A program made the position numbers and the translations under genes. Below are positions 15,793 through 24,704 of a stretch of 64,000 nt of DNA, one piece after another (within the stretch, counting starts at the first letter, position 1; each line of letters opens with the position of its first letter). The stretch spans positions 992,001-1,056,000 of the forward strand of contig NZ_CP101153.1 in the NCBI RefSeq assembly GCF_024298825.1. The letters are read 5' to 3'. The stretch comes from Haloglomus salinum (GTDB taxonomy: Archaea > Halobacteriota > Halobacteria > Halobacteriales > Haloarculaceae). The notes under the pieces were generated by a model. The model was given only the letters and a program-made list of their open reading frames with translations. It was not told where the DNA came from and did no database searches.

Positions 15793-16706
15793 CGAAGCGC
15801 CACGTCGAACTGCCCCCGGAGGTCCAGGCGCGCATCGACCAGGCGGTCGCGTTCGCCGACCGGCGGCTCTCCTCCGACGACCCCACGGGTGCCGTCGTGG
15901 GCGAGTTGCTGGCGGAGCTCCACGGCGACCGGCGGGCGTACGAGCGCTACCTCGCGGGCCGGTCGCAGGCACCGCTCGAACGGGCGCGGGCGGCGAGCTA
16001 CGACCCGCGGAACGCGCTCACCGAGTCCGAACACTGGGCCGAACAGGAGCTCCAGGAACTCCGGGAGGCGAAGTACCTGAACTACCTCTGGCGCGGCTTC
16101 GACGGGTCCCCGCTGGCGAACAACATCGCGTTCGCGCTGCCGTTCCGCCGGCTGCTGGCCTCGCACCTGTTCGCGGAGGTCGGCGAGGACGTCCGGCTGT
16201 TCGGCGGCATCAAGATCCAGTGCGGCCACAACATCGTGATGGGGGACAACGTGGTCGTCCACAACGACGTGCTGCTGGACGACCGCGGAGAACTGGTCAT
16301 CGGCGACCGGGTCTCCATCGCGGACCGCAGCCACCTCCATACCCACAGCCACGACGTGGTCGACCAGTCCGACGTGACCAACTACCGGACGGTGGTCGAC
16401 GACGACGCGCGGCTGGGCTACGACTCGATGGTGAACGCCGGCTGTCGCGTCGGGACGAACGCGATGGTGGGGGCGGGCGCGATGGTCCGGGGGGACGTGC
16501 CCGACCACCACATCGCGGTCGGGGCGCCCGCAGAGAGCGTGAAGGTGAAGCCCGGCTGGGAGACGGTCGCCCACGAGCCCGGTCCGCTGGAGAACCGGGC
16601 CGCGGAACGGCAGCTCGACGACGACCTGACCGGAGAGTTCGAGGCCGTCGACGAGTTCGGCCGCGACCTGACGCCACCGGGGCGCTCGGACTCGAACGCC
16701 GACTGA
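15789..16706 (+). CDS. Left-handed beta-helix acyltransferase (maltose/galactoside O-acetyltransferase-like)
   Basis: A 305-residue protein. The N-terminal ~110 residues are helical. The hexapeptide-repeat beta-helix covers about residues 130-250 (DVRLFGGIKIQCGHNIVMGD, VIGDRVSIADRSHLHTH, ARLGYDSMVNAGCRVG, AMVGAGAMVRGDV). The loop HLHTHSHD contains candidate catalytic histidines. IAVGAPAESVKVKPGW is the typical cap of CoA-dependent acetyltransferases of the maa/lacA group. The acidic tail is variable. It probably acetylates a sugar or sugar nucleotide; the acceptor cannot be told. Coupled to the 47-aa zinc-ribbon gene. Confidence 0.88.
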   Translation: MTKRHVELPPEVQARIDQAVAFADRRLSSDDPTGAVVGELLAELHGDRRAYERYLAGRSQAPLERARAASYDPRNALTESEHWAEQELQELREAKYLNYLWRGFDGSPLANNIAFALPFRRLLASHLFAEVGEDVRLFGGIKIQCGHNIVMGDNVVVHNDVLLDDRGELVIGDRVSIADRSHLHTHSHDVVDQSDVTNYRTVVDDDARLGYDSMVNAGCRVGTNAMVGAGAMVRGDVPDHHIAVGAPAESVKVKPGWETVAHEPGPLENRAAERQLDDDLTGEFEAVDEFGRDLTPPGRSDSNAD

Positions 16707-16754
16707 CGCGTGGGCTAACGTCGACGGAACAGCGTCGCGTCGGAGGAATCGTTC

Positions 16755-17795
16755 TCAGACGCGGAACTCGAACCGCGCCCCGCCGTCCTCGCTCTCGGTC
16801 ACTGCCACCTGCCAGCCGTGGGCGTCGGCGATGCGCCGGACGATGGCGAGACCGATACCGGTTCCGCCGGAGGCGGTCGTGTACCCCTGATTGAACACCT
16901 CGTCGCGTTCGTCGGGCGGGATGCCGGGGCCGTCATCGGCCACGTAGAAGCCCTCGTCCCCGGGGAGCGCGCCGACCGTGACCGTCGGGTCGGGGCCGGC
17001 ATGCTCGTGGGCATTTCGGAGCAGGTTCTCGAAGAGGGCCGTGAGGCGCTCGGGGTCGGCACGGAGCTTCGTCTCGTCGGTAACGACCACCCCGAGGTCG
17101 GCGTCGACCGTGTTGCGGGCCCGTTCGACCGTCCGCTCCAGCGAGACCGGCTTGAGATCGGTCACGTCGCGTCCCTCCTGGGAGAGTGTGAGGAGTTCAC
17201 CGATCATCTGATCCATCCGCCGGTGGGCCTGCTCGACGCGCTCGAAGTCCGCCTCGTCGCCGGTCTCCTTCGCGAGCTGGAGGCCGCCGCTGGCGACCCC
17301 GAGCGGATTGCGGAGGTCGTGGCTGACGATGGAGGCGAACTCGTCGAGACGGACGTTGCGCTGGCGGAGTTCGGCGGTCGTCTGCTGGAGCTGGGCGTGG
17401 TAGTAGCCCGCGGCGCCGCCGAACGTGGCACCGACGGTCGCCGAGGAAGCGACCATGAAGATGGGGTCCGTGACGCTCTCGCGCTGGAACGTGAGTACCG
17501 CGAGTAGCCAGACCGCGAGCGCCCCCGTCACGACGGCGCCGCTGAACCCCCACGCGCTGATGAGGAGCATATCCTCGGGGTCGGTGCCGCGCTCCCAGAG
17601 CACGACGCCGAAGGCGAGGAAGAACAGCGACAGCCCGACCGGAAGCCCGGATTCGACCAGCCGGAGCCAGAACGGCGCCGAGCTCACGGCGATGTTGGCC
17701 AGCGAGAGGCACAACAGCAGGAAGCCGAGCCCCGCGACGGAGGCCCGCTGGAGCACGGTGTCGGGAAGGGAGAAGGGCGAATCGGAGGAAACCAT
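16755..17795 (-). CDS. Membrane-bound sensor histidine kinase
   Basis: A 346-residue kinase. Four hydrophobic helices in residues about 18-125 (GLGFLLLCLSLANIAV, GLPVGLSLFFLAFGVVL and two more) form a small membrane sensor. A short coiled linker leads to the H-box FASIVSHDLRNPLG, N-box ENLLRNAHEHAG, DDGPGIP and GTGIGLAIVRR. I took the ATG at 17795: it precedes the first membrane helix and has a TATA-like element about 50 bp upstream. The kinase core is very similar to those at 9992 and 25526. The cognate regulator is not in the neighbourhood. Confidence 0.92.
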   Translation of the reverse strand: MVSSDSPFSLPDTVLQRASVAGLGFLLLCLSLANIAVSSAPFWLRLVESGLPVGLSLFFLAFGVVLWERGTDPEDMLLISAWGFSGAVVTGALAVWLLAVLTFQRESVTDPIFMVASSATVGATFGGAAGYYHAQLQQTTAELRQRNVRLDEFASIVSHDLRNPLGVASGGLQLAKETGDEADFERVEQAHRRMDQMIGELLTLSQEGRDVTDLKPVSLERTVERARNTVDADLGVVVTDETKLRADPERLTALFENLLRNAHEHAGPDPTVTVGALPGDEGFYVADDGPGIPPDERDEVFNQGYTTASGGTGIGLAIVRRIADAHGWQVAVTESEDGGARFEFRV

Positions 17796-17842
17796 CGATG
17801 ATACCGGGACCTGGTCCCGTCGTCCACGACGACGCCCGCTGT

Positions 17843-17854
17843 CGATATAAAAAC
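17843..17854 (-). promoter_or_regulatory. TATA-like element of the sensor kinase gene
   Basis: The minus-strand sequence GTTTTTATATCG stands out in GC-rich DNA about 50 bp upstream of the ATG at 17795. Confidence 0.5.
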
Positions 17855-18003
17855 TGGCGTAGGCCCGCGTAACACTGGGGCCCCGCCCGACCACCGGGCA
17901 CAGTGCCGTTCCATCGCCGCCGCTGCCGGCCACCACGGGGGCATCGGGAAGGGTGGGCTGCCGACGCCGGAACGGTCTATCCTTCCACACCGTGAGTTCA
18001 TCG

Positions 18004-18420
18004 TAAATACACCCGGACGGCACCGGCAGTACCCCTTTGCCCTGGTGCTCGGTACGGAGTATCATGGGAGACAGTGCTGGCGAGACGGTCCCGTGTCACT
18101 ACTGCGGCACCGCCGTCGACGTTCCCGCCGAGCGAAGCCGCTTCGAGGTGTTCACGTCGCACTTCGAGACCGAGCACATCCGGAACCGGCCCGCTGTGTC
18201 CCGCGGGCGGGCGAGCGGTGAGCTCGCCGCCGGGTCGCACTCCCGAACGGAAGGGGACCGGGACGCGGGGAACTGACAGGGAACCGGGACACGGGAACGG
18301 ACCCGCGAACCCCCGAGACGGTCGGACACAGCATCGTTCCACAGGCGTCTGACGCTGCATAAATACCCCCGGGGCGTACCGGCACCATCCCTTTGCGAGT
18401 CCACATGATGGAGACTGGCA
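18004..18420 (+). repeat. Tandem duplication unit (promoter plus zinc-finger gene), period 356 bp
   Basis: TAAATACACCCGG...ACCGGCAG...CTTTGC upstream of 18064 matches ATAAATACCCCCGG...ACCGGCAC...CTTTGC upstream of 18420, at the same distances from each ATG. The duplication therefore includes the regulatory region. Confidence 0.75.
18064..18276 (+). CDS. C2H2-type zinc-finger micro-protein, copy 1
   Basis: A 70-residue protein with one zinc finger of spacing C-x2-C-x18-H-x4-H (CHYCGTAVDVPAERS then HFETEH). The C-terminal tail is polar. It is 356 bp upstream of a paralogue with the same finger and the same promoter-to-start spacing (59 bp from AAATAC to ATG). Haloarchaeal single-finger proteins are thought to be regulators; the target is unknown. 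The start at 18064 is fixed by the alignment with copy 2. Confidence 0.8.
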   Translation: MGDSAGETVPCHYCGTAVDVPAERSRFEVFTSHFETEHIRNRPAVSRGRASGELAAGSHSRTEGDRDAGN

Positions 18421-18635
18421 TGGGCGACACCGCCGGCGAGTCGATCACCTGCCAGTACTGTGGGACCGACATCCAGGTGTCCGCCGAGCGGTCGCGCTAC
18501 GAGGCGTCCGTGGCGCACTTCGAGGCCGAGCATATCCGACGGGCGGGCGCGCCACACGAGGCCGGCGAGCAGACCGGCGTCGCAGCGCGGTCCGCACCAC
18601 CCGTCGAGAGCGACGAACAGGGCATCAGCGACTGA
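18420..18635 (+). CDS. C2H2-type zinc-finger micro-protein, copy 2
   Basis: A 71-residue paralogue of the preceding gene: MGDTAGESITCQYCGTDIQV corresponds to MGDSAGETVPCHYCGTAVDV, and HFEAEH to HFETEH, with identical C-x2-C-x18-H-x4-H spacing. Two earlier in-frame ATGs (18405 and 18408 region) exist, but the conserved 59-bp distance from the AAATAC element selects 18420. The tails beyond the finger have diverged, so the pair may bind different targets. Confidence 0.8.
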   Translation: MGDTAGESITCQYCGTDIQVSAERSRYEASVAHFEAEHIRRAGAPHEAGEQTGVAARSAPPVESDEQGISD

Positions 18636-18703
18636 CGCCGCGGTTCGTGGCGTGTGTCCGCGCGGGGTAGCTTTTTGGTCGCCCCAGTCGACCCGATAGC
18701 CGC

Positions 18704-19006
18704 ATGATCGTACTCAACGCGAGCATCCCTATCGACCCCGACAGCCGCGACACCGCCATCGAGGCCGCCACCGAACTGGCCCAGCAGTCCCGCGAGGAGG
18801 ACGGCGTCATCGACTACCGCGTCGCGCTCGACGTGGAGGACGATACGACGCTACGCATCTTCGAGCAGTACGAGGACGACGATGCCGTCCAGTCACACAT
18901 GGGGAGCGACCACTTCGAGGCGTTCCAGGGCCACATTCCGGAGTTCGTCGCCGGCGACGTCGAACTCCACCGGTTCGACGTGAGCGAGAAGTCCCGTATG
19001 ATGTAG
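18704..19006 (+). CDS. Antibiotic biosynthesis monooxygenase (ABM)-family protein
   Basis: A 100-residue protein with the dimeric alpha/beta-barrel ABM pattern: strand IVLNASIPIDP, helix, then REEDGVIDYRVALDVEDDTTLRIFEQYEDDDA and a His-containing helix (QSHMGSDHFEAFQGHIPEF). Family members include cofactor-free quinol monooxygenases and heme-modifying enzymes. Substrate unknown. The ATG at 18704 has a TTTTTGG A/T patch about 30 bp upstream, consistent with a leaderless transcript. Monocistronic. Confidence 0.87.
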   Translation: MIVLNASIPIDPDSRDTAIEAATELAQQSREEDGVIDYRVALDVEDDTTLRIFEQYEDDDAVQSHMGSDHFEAFQGHIPEFVAGDVELHRFDVSEKSRMM

Positions 19007-19149
19007 GCGCCGCTGGGCGGGAGCGGTCGGAAGCGGAAGTGACGCGTCGCGGGCAGCGACGCGCCTGACACGGTGAATCGACGTGCTGTGGCTGGGCGAG
19101 CGCGCCGGCGGGGGCCTCGGTGGCAGCGCCGTCTCGGGCGGGCGGGCGC

Positions 19150-21006
19150 CTACTCGCCGCCGCCGTCCTTCCAGGTGGTGTCGTGGACCTGTCGCGACGA
19201 CCCCATCGCGCCGAACGGCGCGACGTGCGTGTTCGGGTACCAGAACCGCTCGTCGGCGGCATGGGCGACGTTCAGAAGGATGACGTCCTCCCAGTTGGCC
19301 TGCTCCATCGTCACGGCGGCCTCGTCGCGGGCCTGCTGAGCCTCCTCGGTGGGGCCCTGATTGGTCTGTATCTTCTCCCAGGCGGCCTGTGCGTCCTCGC
19401 TGGCCTGGGTGTCGGCGTCGTCCCAGTCCGTGTAGGTCGTCGCGGCCGACCCCAGCTCGTCGACGTCGGTGAGTGCCGGCGCCATCAGCTGGAGGAAGTT
19501 GTCCGGCGCGGGCCAGTCGGCCAGCCACCCCAGCGTGTAACACTGGAGTGTCCCCTGGTTTCCCTTCTCGATGATGGTCGAGAAGTCCGTCGGCTCCACG
19601 GTGATGTTGATGTACGCCGAGGAGAGCTTGTCGCGCAGCCCGTTGGCGAGCTGCTGGAACGCCCCCGAGTTGTACGCGTTGATGGTCAGGTCGAACCGGT
19701 CGTCCTCGCCGTAGCCGGCGTCCTCCATGACCTGCTTGGCGTCGTCGATACGGGTCTCGCCGATACCGTACGGGTAGTTCTCCTCGACGTCGCTGTTGTA
19801 GGCGCTCGCGCCGCCCGGGTAGATGCCCGGCGGCGTCAGGTTGTACCCCGGCTGGTAGCGGTTCTTGAACACGCTCTCGACGACATCCTCGCGGTTGAGG
19901 GCGTAGGCAGCGGCCTGCCGGACCGGCTTGGGCGTCTGCTTGGCGTTGAACGCGATGTAGTAGGTCGTCAGCGTCGGCGACCGGACGTAGCGGACGTTCT
20001 CACCGGAGGCCTCGCCGGAGTCCAGTGGACCGTAGAACCCGAGCTCCTGGCCGGAATCCGTCTCCTCGACGACCGTCACCTTGTCCCGGCTGTACTTCGA
20101 GGTCGGAATCTCGAGGATGTTGGTGTTCTTGTTGGTCGAGTAGGTGTAGCGAGGCTGGTCCTCCTCGATGACGGCCCAGTAGATGCCGTCGAGGTAGGGG
20201 AGCCCATCACGATGGTAGTCGCCGTAGGCCTCGACCTCGGCGTGGTCGCCCTCCGTCCACTCGACGAACTGGAACGGCCCGGTGCCGATGGGGTTGGCGG
20301 TGGCGAACTCGGACTGGCTCATCTCGCCCTCGTACCCCTCGATATCCCCGACGATTCCCTCGGGAGCGACCGCGAACGAGGAGTAGGCCAGCATCTGCAG
20401 CGAGTCGTGGAACGGCTCGGCGAGCTGGATCTCGAGTTCGTGGTCACCGGTCGCCGCCACCTCGATGCTCCCGGGCACGTAGCTCCCGTCCTGGGTCTCG
20501 TGTGCGACGCCGAGGCTGTCGAGGATGAAGTACTGCCGATTGGAGTTCTCGGACTGGGCCAGCCGCTCCCACGAGTAGATGATGTCCTGGGCAGTCAGCT
20601 CCGACCCGTCGTGGAAGGTCACCTCCTCCGCGATGGAGACGGTGTAGGTGGTGAAGTCCTCGCTCACCTCGATGTTCGTCGCGAGCTGGTTCACCGGCTT
20701 CTGCTCGCCGTTGGGGTACTTCGTCAGTCCCTCGAACAGCTGCCGGATGACACGGCCGCTGGCCGTGTCCGTCGCCGCGATGGGGTCGAAGGTGGTGATG
20801 GTGTCGTTGATGAGCTGGAGGGTGCCACCCGTATCACCGTCACTGGGCTCGGTACCCGTCTCGAACATCGTCGGCGTGGCATCGCCGCCGGTGCCGTCAC
20901 CGCCGTCGTCGTTCAAACTACACCCGGCGACCGTCGCCGCCGCTGCGGCACCGCCGGTCGCCTGCAGGAATCGCCGTCTGGAGAGTCGGTCGTCTGTCTC
21001 GGACAT
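19150..21006 (-). CDS. ABC transporter substrate-binding lipoprotein (DppA/OppA type)
   Basis: A 618-residue extracellular solute-binding protein of family 5. The signal is a Tat lipoprotein: LSRRRFLQATGG then ATVAGC, with the lipobox Cys at about residue 29. Mature-protein landmarks include FEGLTKYPNGE, YTVSIAEEVTFHDGSELTAQDI and NPIGTGPFQFVEW, typical of peptide/nickel binding proteins. It would be anchored by lipid outside the membrane and deliver peptides or another ligand to an ABC permease; no permease or ATPase gene lies in this window, so it is an orphan. A TTTTAT-like element near 21155 on the minus strand may be its promoter (long leader). Confidence 0.92.
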   Translation of the reverse strand: MSETDDRLSRRRFLQATGGAAAAATVAGCSLNDDGGDGTGGDATPTMFETGTEPSDGDTGGTLQLINDTITTFDPIAATDTASGRVIRQLFEGLTKYPNGEQKPVNQLATNIEVSEDFTTYTVSIAEEVTFHDGSELTAQDIIYSWERLAQSENSNRQYFILDSLGVAHETQDGSYVPGSIEVAATGDHELEIQLAEPFHDSLQMLAYSSFAVAPEGIVGDIEGYEGEMSQSEFATANPIGTGPFQFVEWTEGDHAEVEAYGDYHRDGLPYLDGIYWAVIEEDQPRYTYSTNKNTNILEIPTSKYSRDKVTVVEETDSGQELGFYGPLDSGEASGENVRYVRSPTLTTYYIAFNAKQTPKPVRQAAAYALNREDVVESVFKNRYQPGYNLTPPGIYPGGASAYNSDVEENYPYGIGETRIDDAKQVMEDAGYGEDDRFDLTINAYNSGAFQQLANGLRDKLSSAYINITVEPTDFSTIIEKGNQGTLQCYTLGWLADWPAPDNFLQLMAPALTDVDELGSAATTYTDWDDADTQASEDAQAAWEKIQTNQGPTEEAQQARDEAAVTMEQANWEDVILLNVAHAADERFWYPNTHVAPFGAMGSSRQVHDTTWKDGGGE

Positions 21007-21257
21007 GTTCGTTGCTGTCGCTCACACCGCTGCTGACGGGGGAGGCGTGGACACGGTGTGGGAACCCGACGCGTGGAGGGCGGTCGAGATACCTCACCCC
21101 GAGGCTGGGGACCGTACGCTCGGGGCGAGCGCCGCCGGGGCGTTATACCTGGCGCACGATAAAAGACCGATTTCACCAACCAGCGCGCCGCTGACGGGGA
21201 ACGCGCCGTGCGAGACCCCCCGTCGAACGCGCACCCGGTCGACACCCCGCGAACGCC

Positions 21258-21962
21258 TCACTCGGTGAACGACTCGCGGACCGTCTCGATGGCCTCGAGG
21301 AAGCCGTCGCCGTACGAACCCTCACAGACCGTGTCGGCAGCGGCACGGGCCGCGGTGTCGGCGTTGGCGACCGCGAACGAGCGGCCGGCGAGCGCCAGCA
21401 TCGCGGCGTCGTTCTCCGAATCACCGACCGCGACGAACGCGTCCGGCTCGAGGTCGAGGGCGGCCGCGGCGGCTCCCAGTCCCCGTCCCTTGTCCACGTC
21501 GGGAGAGGTGACGTGGTAGGCGAAGCCGGTGTCGAAGACGTGCATCCCGTGGTCGTCGGCGATGCGCTCCAGCGGCTCCAGCGGGGAGTCGTGCGCGACG
21601 GCGAACTCCGTCTCCCGCCAGCGGTTGACGAAGTCCGTCGGCCCCCAGCCCACGTCGTACCCCTCGGCCTCGTACTCGCGGGCGACGGCCGCGGCGGCCT
21701 CGCGGTCGCCCGTGAACCGCAGCTCGCCGTCGCCCTCCCGCTCGTGGTCGACGTAGACGGCGCCGCCGTTCTCCGCGACGACGCGTTTGGGCACGCCCAG
21801 GAACTCACAGAGTGCGACGGGGTACGGGAGTGCCTTCCCCGTCGCGACGACGACTGGGGCCTCGGCGGCCCACTCCCGGAGTGGGGGCAGTATCCGGGGG
21901 TCGAGCGCCCGTTCGTCGTCGGTCAGCGTCCCGTCGATGTCCACGGCCAGCGGCGGAAGCAC
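21258..21962 (-). CDS. Archaeal phosphoglycolate phosphatase (HAD-IIB)
   Basis: A 234-residue HAD phosphatase. Motif I is LAVDIDGTLTDD (nucleophile Asp near residue 6). Motif II Thr lies in VVATGK. The IIB cap covers about residues 80-150. Motifs III/IV are DKGRGL and VAVGDSENDAAML. Length and motifs match archaeal PGP, which hydrolyses 2-phosphoglycolate to glycolate. The likely start is the GTG at 21962, which places motif I at the N-terminus; longer upstream reading would add over 100 unrelated residues. It diverges from the MBL gene across about 54 bp. Confidence 0.9.
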   Translation of the reverse strand: MLPPLAVDIDGTLTDDERALDPRILPPLREWAAEAPVVVATGKALPYPVALCEFLGVPKRVVAENGGAVYVDHEREGDGELRFTGDREAAAAVAREYEAEGYDVGWGPTDFVNRWRETEFAVAHDSPLEPLERIADDHGMHVFDTGFAYHVTSPDVDKGRGLGAAAAALDLEPDAFVAVGDSENDAAMLALAGRSFAVANADTAARAAADTVCEGSYGDGFLEAIETVRESFTE

Positions 21963-22016
21963 GCCCGGCCCTCCGCCCGCCGAGGGTATCAAGTCCCGGT
22001 CTCCCGTACGCCGGGT

Positions 22017-22946
22017 ATGGCAGAGCGGGATACCGGTGACGCTGCGACGACCACGGACGACGCCCCCGGGCCCATCGCGGTCCCGGGCTGTCCGGACACG
22101 TACGCCGTCGACCACCTGTTGCACGGCGAACCGACCGCGCTCTCCTCGTACCTCGTGGCCGGGGAGGCGCCGGTCGTAATCGACTGTGGGGCCGCGGACA
22201 CGACCGACCGCATCCGAGCGGCGATGGCCGACCTCGACATCGACCCGACGGCCGTGGAAGCGATTCTCGTCACGCACGTCCACCTCGACCACGCGGGTGG
22301 CGCAGGCGACCTCGCACGGACCTGCCCGAACGCGACCATCTACGTCCACGAACGGGGGGAACCGTACCTGACCGACGCGGAGCGACTGACGCGACTGAAA
22401 GAGAGCACCGAGACGGCGATGGGGATGCCCGATGCGTACGGCGACCCGGAGGTCGTCCCCGGCGACCGGTGTGTGTCGGTCTCGGGCGGCGAGACGCTAG
22501 CCCTCGACGACCGCAGCATCGAGTTCGTCGACGCGCCGGGGCACGCCCCCCACCACTACGCCGCCCTCGACCGCACCTCGGGGGCGCTGTTCTCGCTCGA
22601 CGCCGCGGGGATGTACTACGACGGCCGCGTGCTGCCGACCACCCCGCCGCCGTCGTTCGACCTGGAGGCGAACCTCGAGACGGTCGAACGGCTACGGGCG
22701 CTGGACCCGGTCGTCAACTGCTACGGCCACTTCGGCCCCGGCGAACACGGGGCCGCGGACGACGAACTCGCACGCTACGCCGAGGTGCTGCCCGAGTACG
22801 TCGACCGCATCGACGCGCTCCGGACCGACCACGACGGGGTCAGCGGGATTCTGGGCGCGCTGGGCGAGCGGTGGCAGACCCCCACCGCCTACCGGGACGT
22901 GGCCGGCGTCCTGCGATATCTCCGAAAACGGGCGGCCGAGGACTGA
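22017..22946 (+). CDS. MBL-fold metallo-hydrolase, copy 1
   Basis: A 309-residue metallo-beta-lactamase-fold protein. The HxHxDH motif is THVHLDHAGG (H87, H89, D91, H92), followed by LARTCPNATIYVHERG, APGHAPHHYAA and NCYGHFGPG, which supply the remaining metal ligands. It belongs to a haloarchaeal glyoxalase-II-like subgroup, probably a hydrolase of thioesters or related esters. A clear paralogue lies at 44072-44995 on the opposite strand. It shares a short divergent promoter region with the phosphoglycolate phosphatase. Confidence 0.9.
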   Translation: MAERDTGDAATTTDDAPGPIAVPGCPDTYAVDHLLHGEPTALSSYLVAGEAPVVIDCGAADTTDRIRAAMADLDIDPTAVEAILVTHVHLDHAGGAGDLARTCPNATIYVHERGEPYLTDAERLTRLKESTETAMGMPDAYGDPEVVPGDRCVSVSGGETLALDDRSIEFVDAPGHAPHHYAALDRTSGALFSLDAAGMYYDGRVLPTTPPPSFDLEANLETVERLRALDPVVNCYGHFGPGEHGAADDELARYAEVLPEYVDRIDALRTDHDGVSGILGALGERWQTPTAYRDVAGVLRYLRKRAAED

Positions 22947-23004
22947 CCGCGCCGGGCGCGACCCGTTGAACGGATTTATGCGACCGGGCCGAGTCACTCC
23001 CCCC

Positions 23005-23460
23005 GTGCCGATAGAGCGTCACCTCCGTGGCGACGAGGCCGTCCACGCCCGCTACGACGGGGACTGGGTGTGGTGCTGTACGGACCGGCGCGTGCTCCGC
23101 GTGCCGGCAGCGACGACGGACGCGGACCCGGAGACCCTCTCGTACGACGATATCGAGCGCGTCGGCCGCGTCGCCGGGCGCGACACCCGCTACCTGGTCG
23201 CCGCGCTCTCGGCGGTCCTGCTGGCCACGCTGGTCCCCGCGCTCCTGATGGGCGTCACGGCCGTCTCCGTCGCCCCGGCATCCGCCGTCGCCGCCGCCTT
23301 CGCCGCCCTCGCGGTGTACGGGTTCTACCGCTGGACCGAGTCGACCCAGCCGTACTACCAGTTCCAGGGGACCGCGGGGCTTGAGGCCACGAACGACTGG
23401 CGGCTCCCCGACGACGAGGACGCCACCGCGTTCGTCGAGACGGTCCGGTTACGACTATGA
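23005..23460 (+). CDS. Two-TM protein with PH-like N-terminal segment
   Basis: About 151 residues if started at the GTG at 23005 (VPIERHLRGDEAVHARYDGD); an upstream ATG at 22978 is possible. The N-terminal DWVWCCTDRRVLRVP and SYDDIERV resemble the bacterial PH-like (YdbS/YokE) strand pattern. Two membrane helices follow at about residues 75-95 and 98-115, then a short soluble tail. The GGATTTATGCG sequence at 22973-22983 looks like a TATA element about 25 bp before the GTG, supporting that start. Function unknown; probably membrane-associated. Confidence 0.7.
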   Translation: MPIERHLRGDEAVHARYDGDWVWCCTDRRVLRVPAATTDADPETLSYDDIERVGRVAGRDTRYLVAALSAVLLATLVPALLMGVTAVSVAPASAVAAAFAALAVYGFYRWTESTQPYYQFQGTAGLEATNDWRLPDDEDATAFVETVRLRL

Positions 23461-23607
23461 CATCCTCCCCGGCGTGAACGGAGAGGGACTCGTCCGTCAA
23501 ACAGTCGAGCTACGCCCGACAACGCCGGGGGCCCTCGCACTGGGGGTGTAGACCGGGCCGCCAGCCGAGCACGAAACGGTGAACAGTCGCGAGCGCCAGT
23601 CCCCGAT

Positions 23608-24138
23608 ATGAACGACGAGCCGACGACCGACGGGGACGACGAGGCGCCGGCCGGGACCGATGGTCCCGCGGACGCCGAGTGCGGCCAGTTCGTGGTCACG
23701 CACGCCGACGAGGACAGCGCCGTCCTGAAAGCCGTCGACGGCGGGCAGGTCCACACGCTCGCGTCGAACCCGGACCTGGCCGAGGACGACGTGGTCGAGG
23801 CGACGCTCGCGCCCGAGCCGCCGATGGAGGTGACCTGGCAGGTCGTCGAGGTGGCCTCGCAGCGCGCGCTCAGCATCGAGCGCAGTCCCGAACCGCCGAC
23901 CGAACTGGCCTACGATATCGCCGCCGACCAGCCCGTCGGCGAGGTGACCCGCCGGGAGCGTGCCGGGGAGGGCGAGCTCCACGTACTGACGCTGGACCCG
24001 GGAAGCGTCGCGGACGCGGCCGCGGAGGTGGCCGGCGACGAGGCCACCCGAACCGTCGCCGCCCGTGCCGGCGCCCGCCGGGTCGAGTTGCGGCTGGACG
24101 ACGAGGAGGGCGTCCTCAGCGTCCGATACCTCCCGTAG
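23608..24138 (+). CDS. Haloarchaeal conserved hypothetical protein (DUF5812-like)
   Basis: A 176-residue acidic soluble protein. It begins with a disordered Asp/Glu/Gly stretch (residues 1-28), then CGQFVVTHADEDSAVLKAV and a series of strands with the conserved-looking EVTWQVVEVASQRALSIE and GELHVLTLDPGSVADAA. It looks like a DUF5812-type protein found only in haloarchaea; this family name is from memory and moderately sure. No catalytic motif can be seen. Monocistronic. Confidence 0.7.
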   Translation: MNDEPTTDGDDEAPAGTDGPADAECGQFVVTHADEDSAVLKAVDGGQVHTLASNPDLAEDDVVEATLAPEPPMEVTWQVVEVASQRALSIERSPEPPTELAYDIAADQPVGEVTRRERAGEGELHVLTLDPGSVADAAAEVAGDEATRTVAARAGARRVELRLDDEEGVLSVRYLP

Positions 24139-24456
24139 CCGGACGTGGACAGCGCTCGGGCGGCGGAATACCCCCGGAGCGCCGTCCCGGACCACTTATC
24201 ACCCGGTCGTACGTACCAACTCGTGTGCAGTAACCGGCGTCACCCGCCTTTCGACGACCGCAGTGGTCCGAACCGGGCGTCGCCGTAGTGCTGCCATGAC
24301 TCTACACCGCCAGCAGCGGCGCTGTCCGCCGGACACGAGCGGAATCCGTCCTCAGCGTGGTCGCTCGTCGAGTCGCATCGACGAGGCCGTTATGTCACTC
24401 GACAGCGAGATGAAACTTGCTAGCAACTTTTGTGGGCGTGGAATGAAGCGGTTCCC
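24139..24456. other. Intergenic stretch with no gene seen
   Basis: 318 bp between the DUF5812-like gene and the 39-aa membrane peptide. Short A/T patches occur (CACTTATCACC near 24191, AAACTTGCTAGCAACTTTTG near 24410). The last contains the small palindrome TTGCTAGCAA, about 35 bp upstream of the next ATG, and may be promoter or operator. Confidence 0.4.
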
Positions 24457-24576
24457 ATGGGGTCGACCGCGCGGGAGAGATTCAAACGGAAACTCGTCTA
24501 CCTCGCCATCCTGGCGGTGCTGTTCCTCGGCACCGCCATCGGACTGGGGTGGGCGTTCGTTCAGGGTACGCCGTAG
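24457..24576 (+). CDS. 39-aa single-TM micro-protein
   Basis: It encodes MGSTARERFKRKLVYLAILA and onward to residue 39: a basic N-terminus followed by one membrane helix (about residues 13-34) and a short exterior tail. Positive residues before the helix predict an N-in orientation. A TTGCTAGCAA palindrome and TTTTGTG lie about 30-40 bp before the ATG. Similar small membrane proteins are common in haloarchaeal genomes; function unknown. Confidence 0.6.
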   Translation: MGSTARERFKRKLVYLAILAVLFLGTAIGLGWAFVQGTP

Positions 24577-24704
24577 CCGGTGCGATGCGGGCGCTCCCGA
24601 CCGACCGGGGGAGGTGGGGACACGCCGCTCGTGGCCTGCGTAGCCCCCGGCTCGGCTGGCGGACCACCGACACCGCTTAACGGACGCGCACCGAACCCGG
24701 GTGT

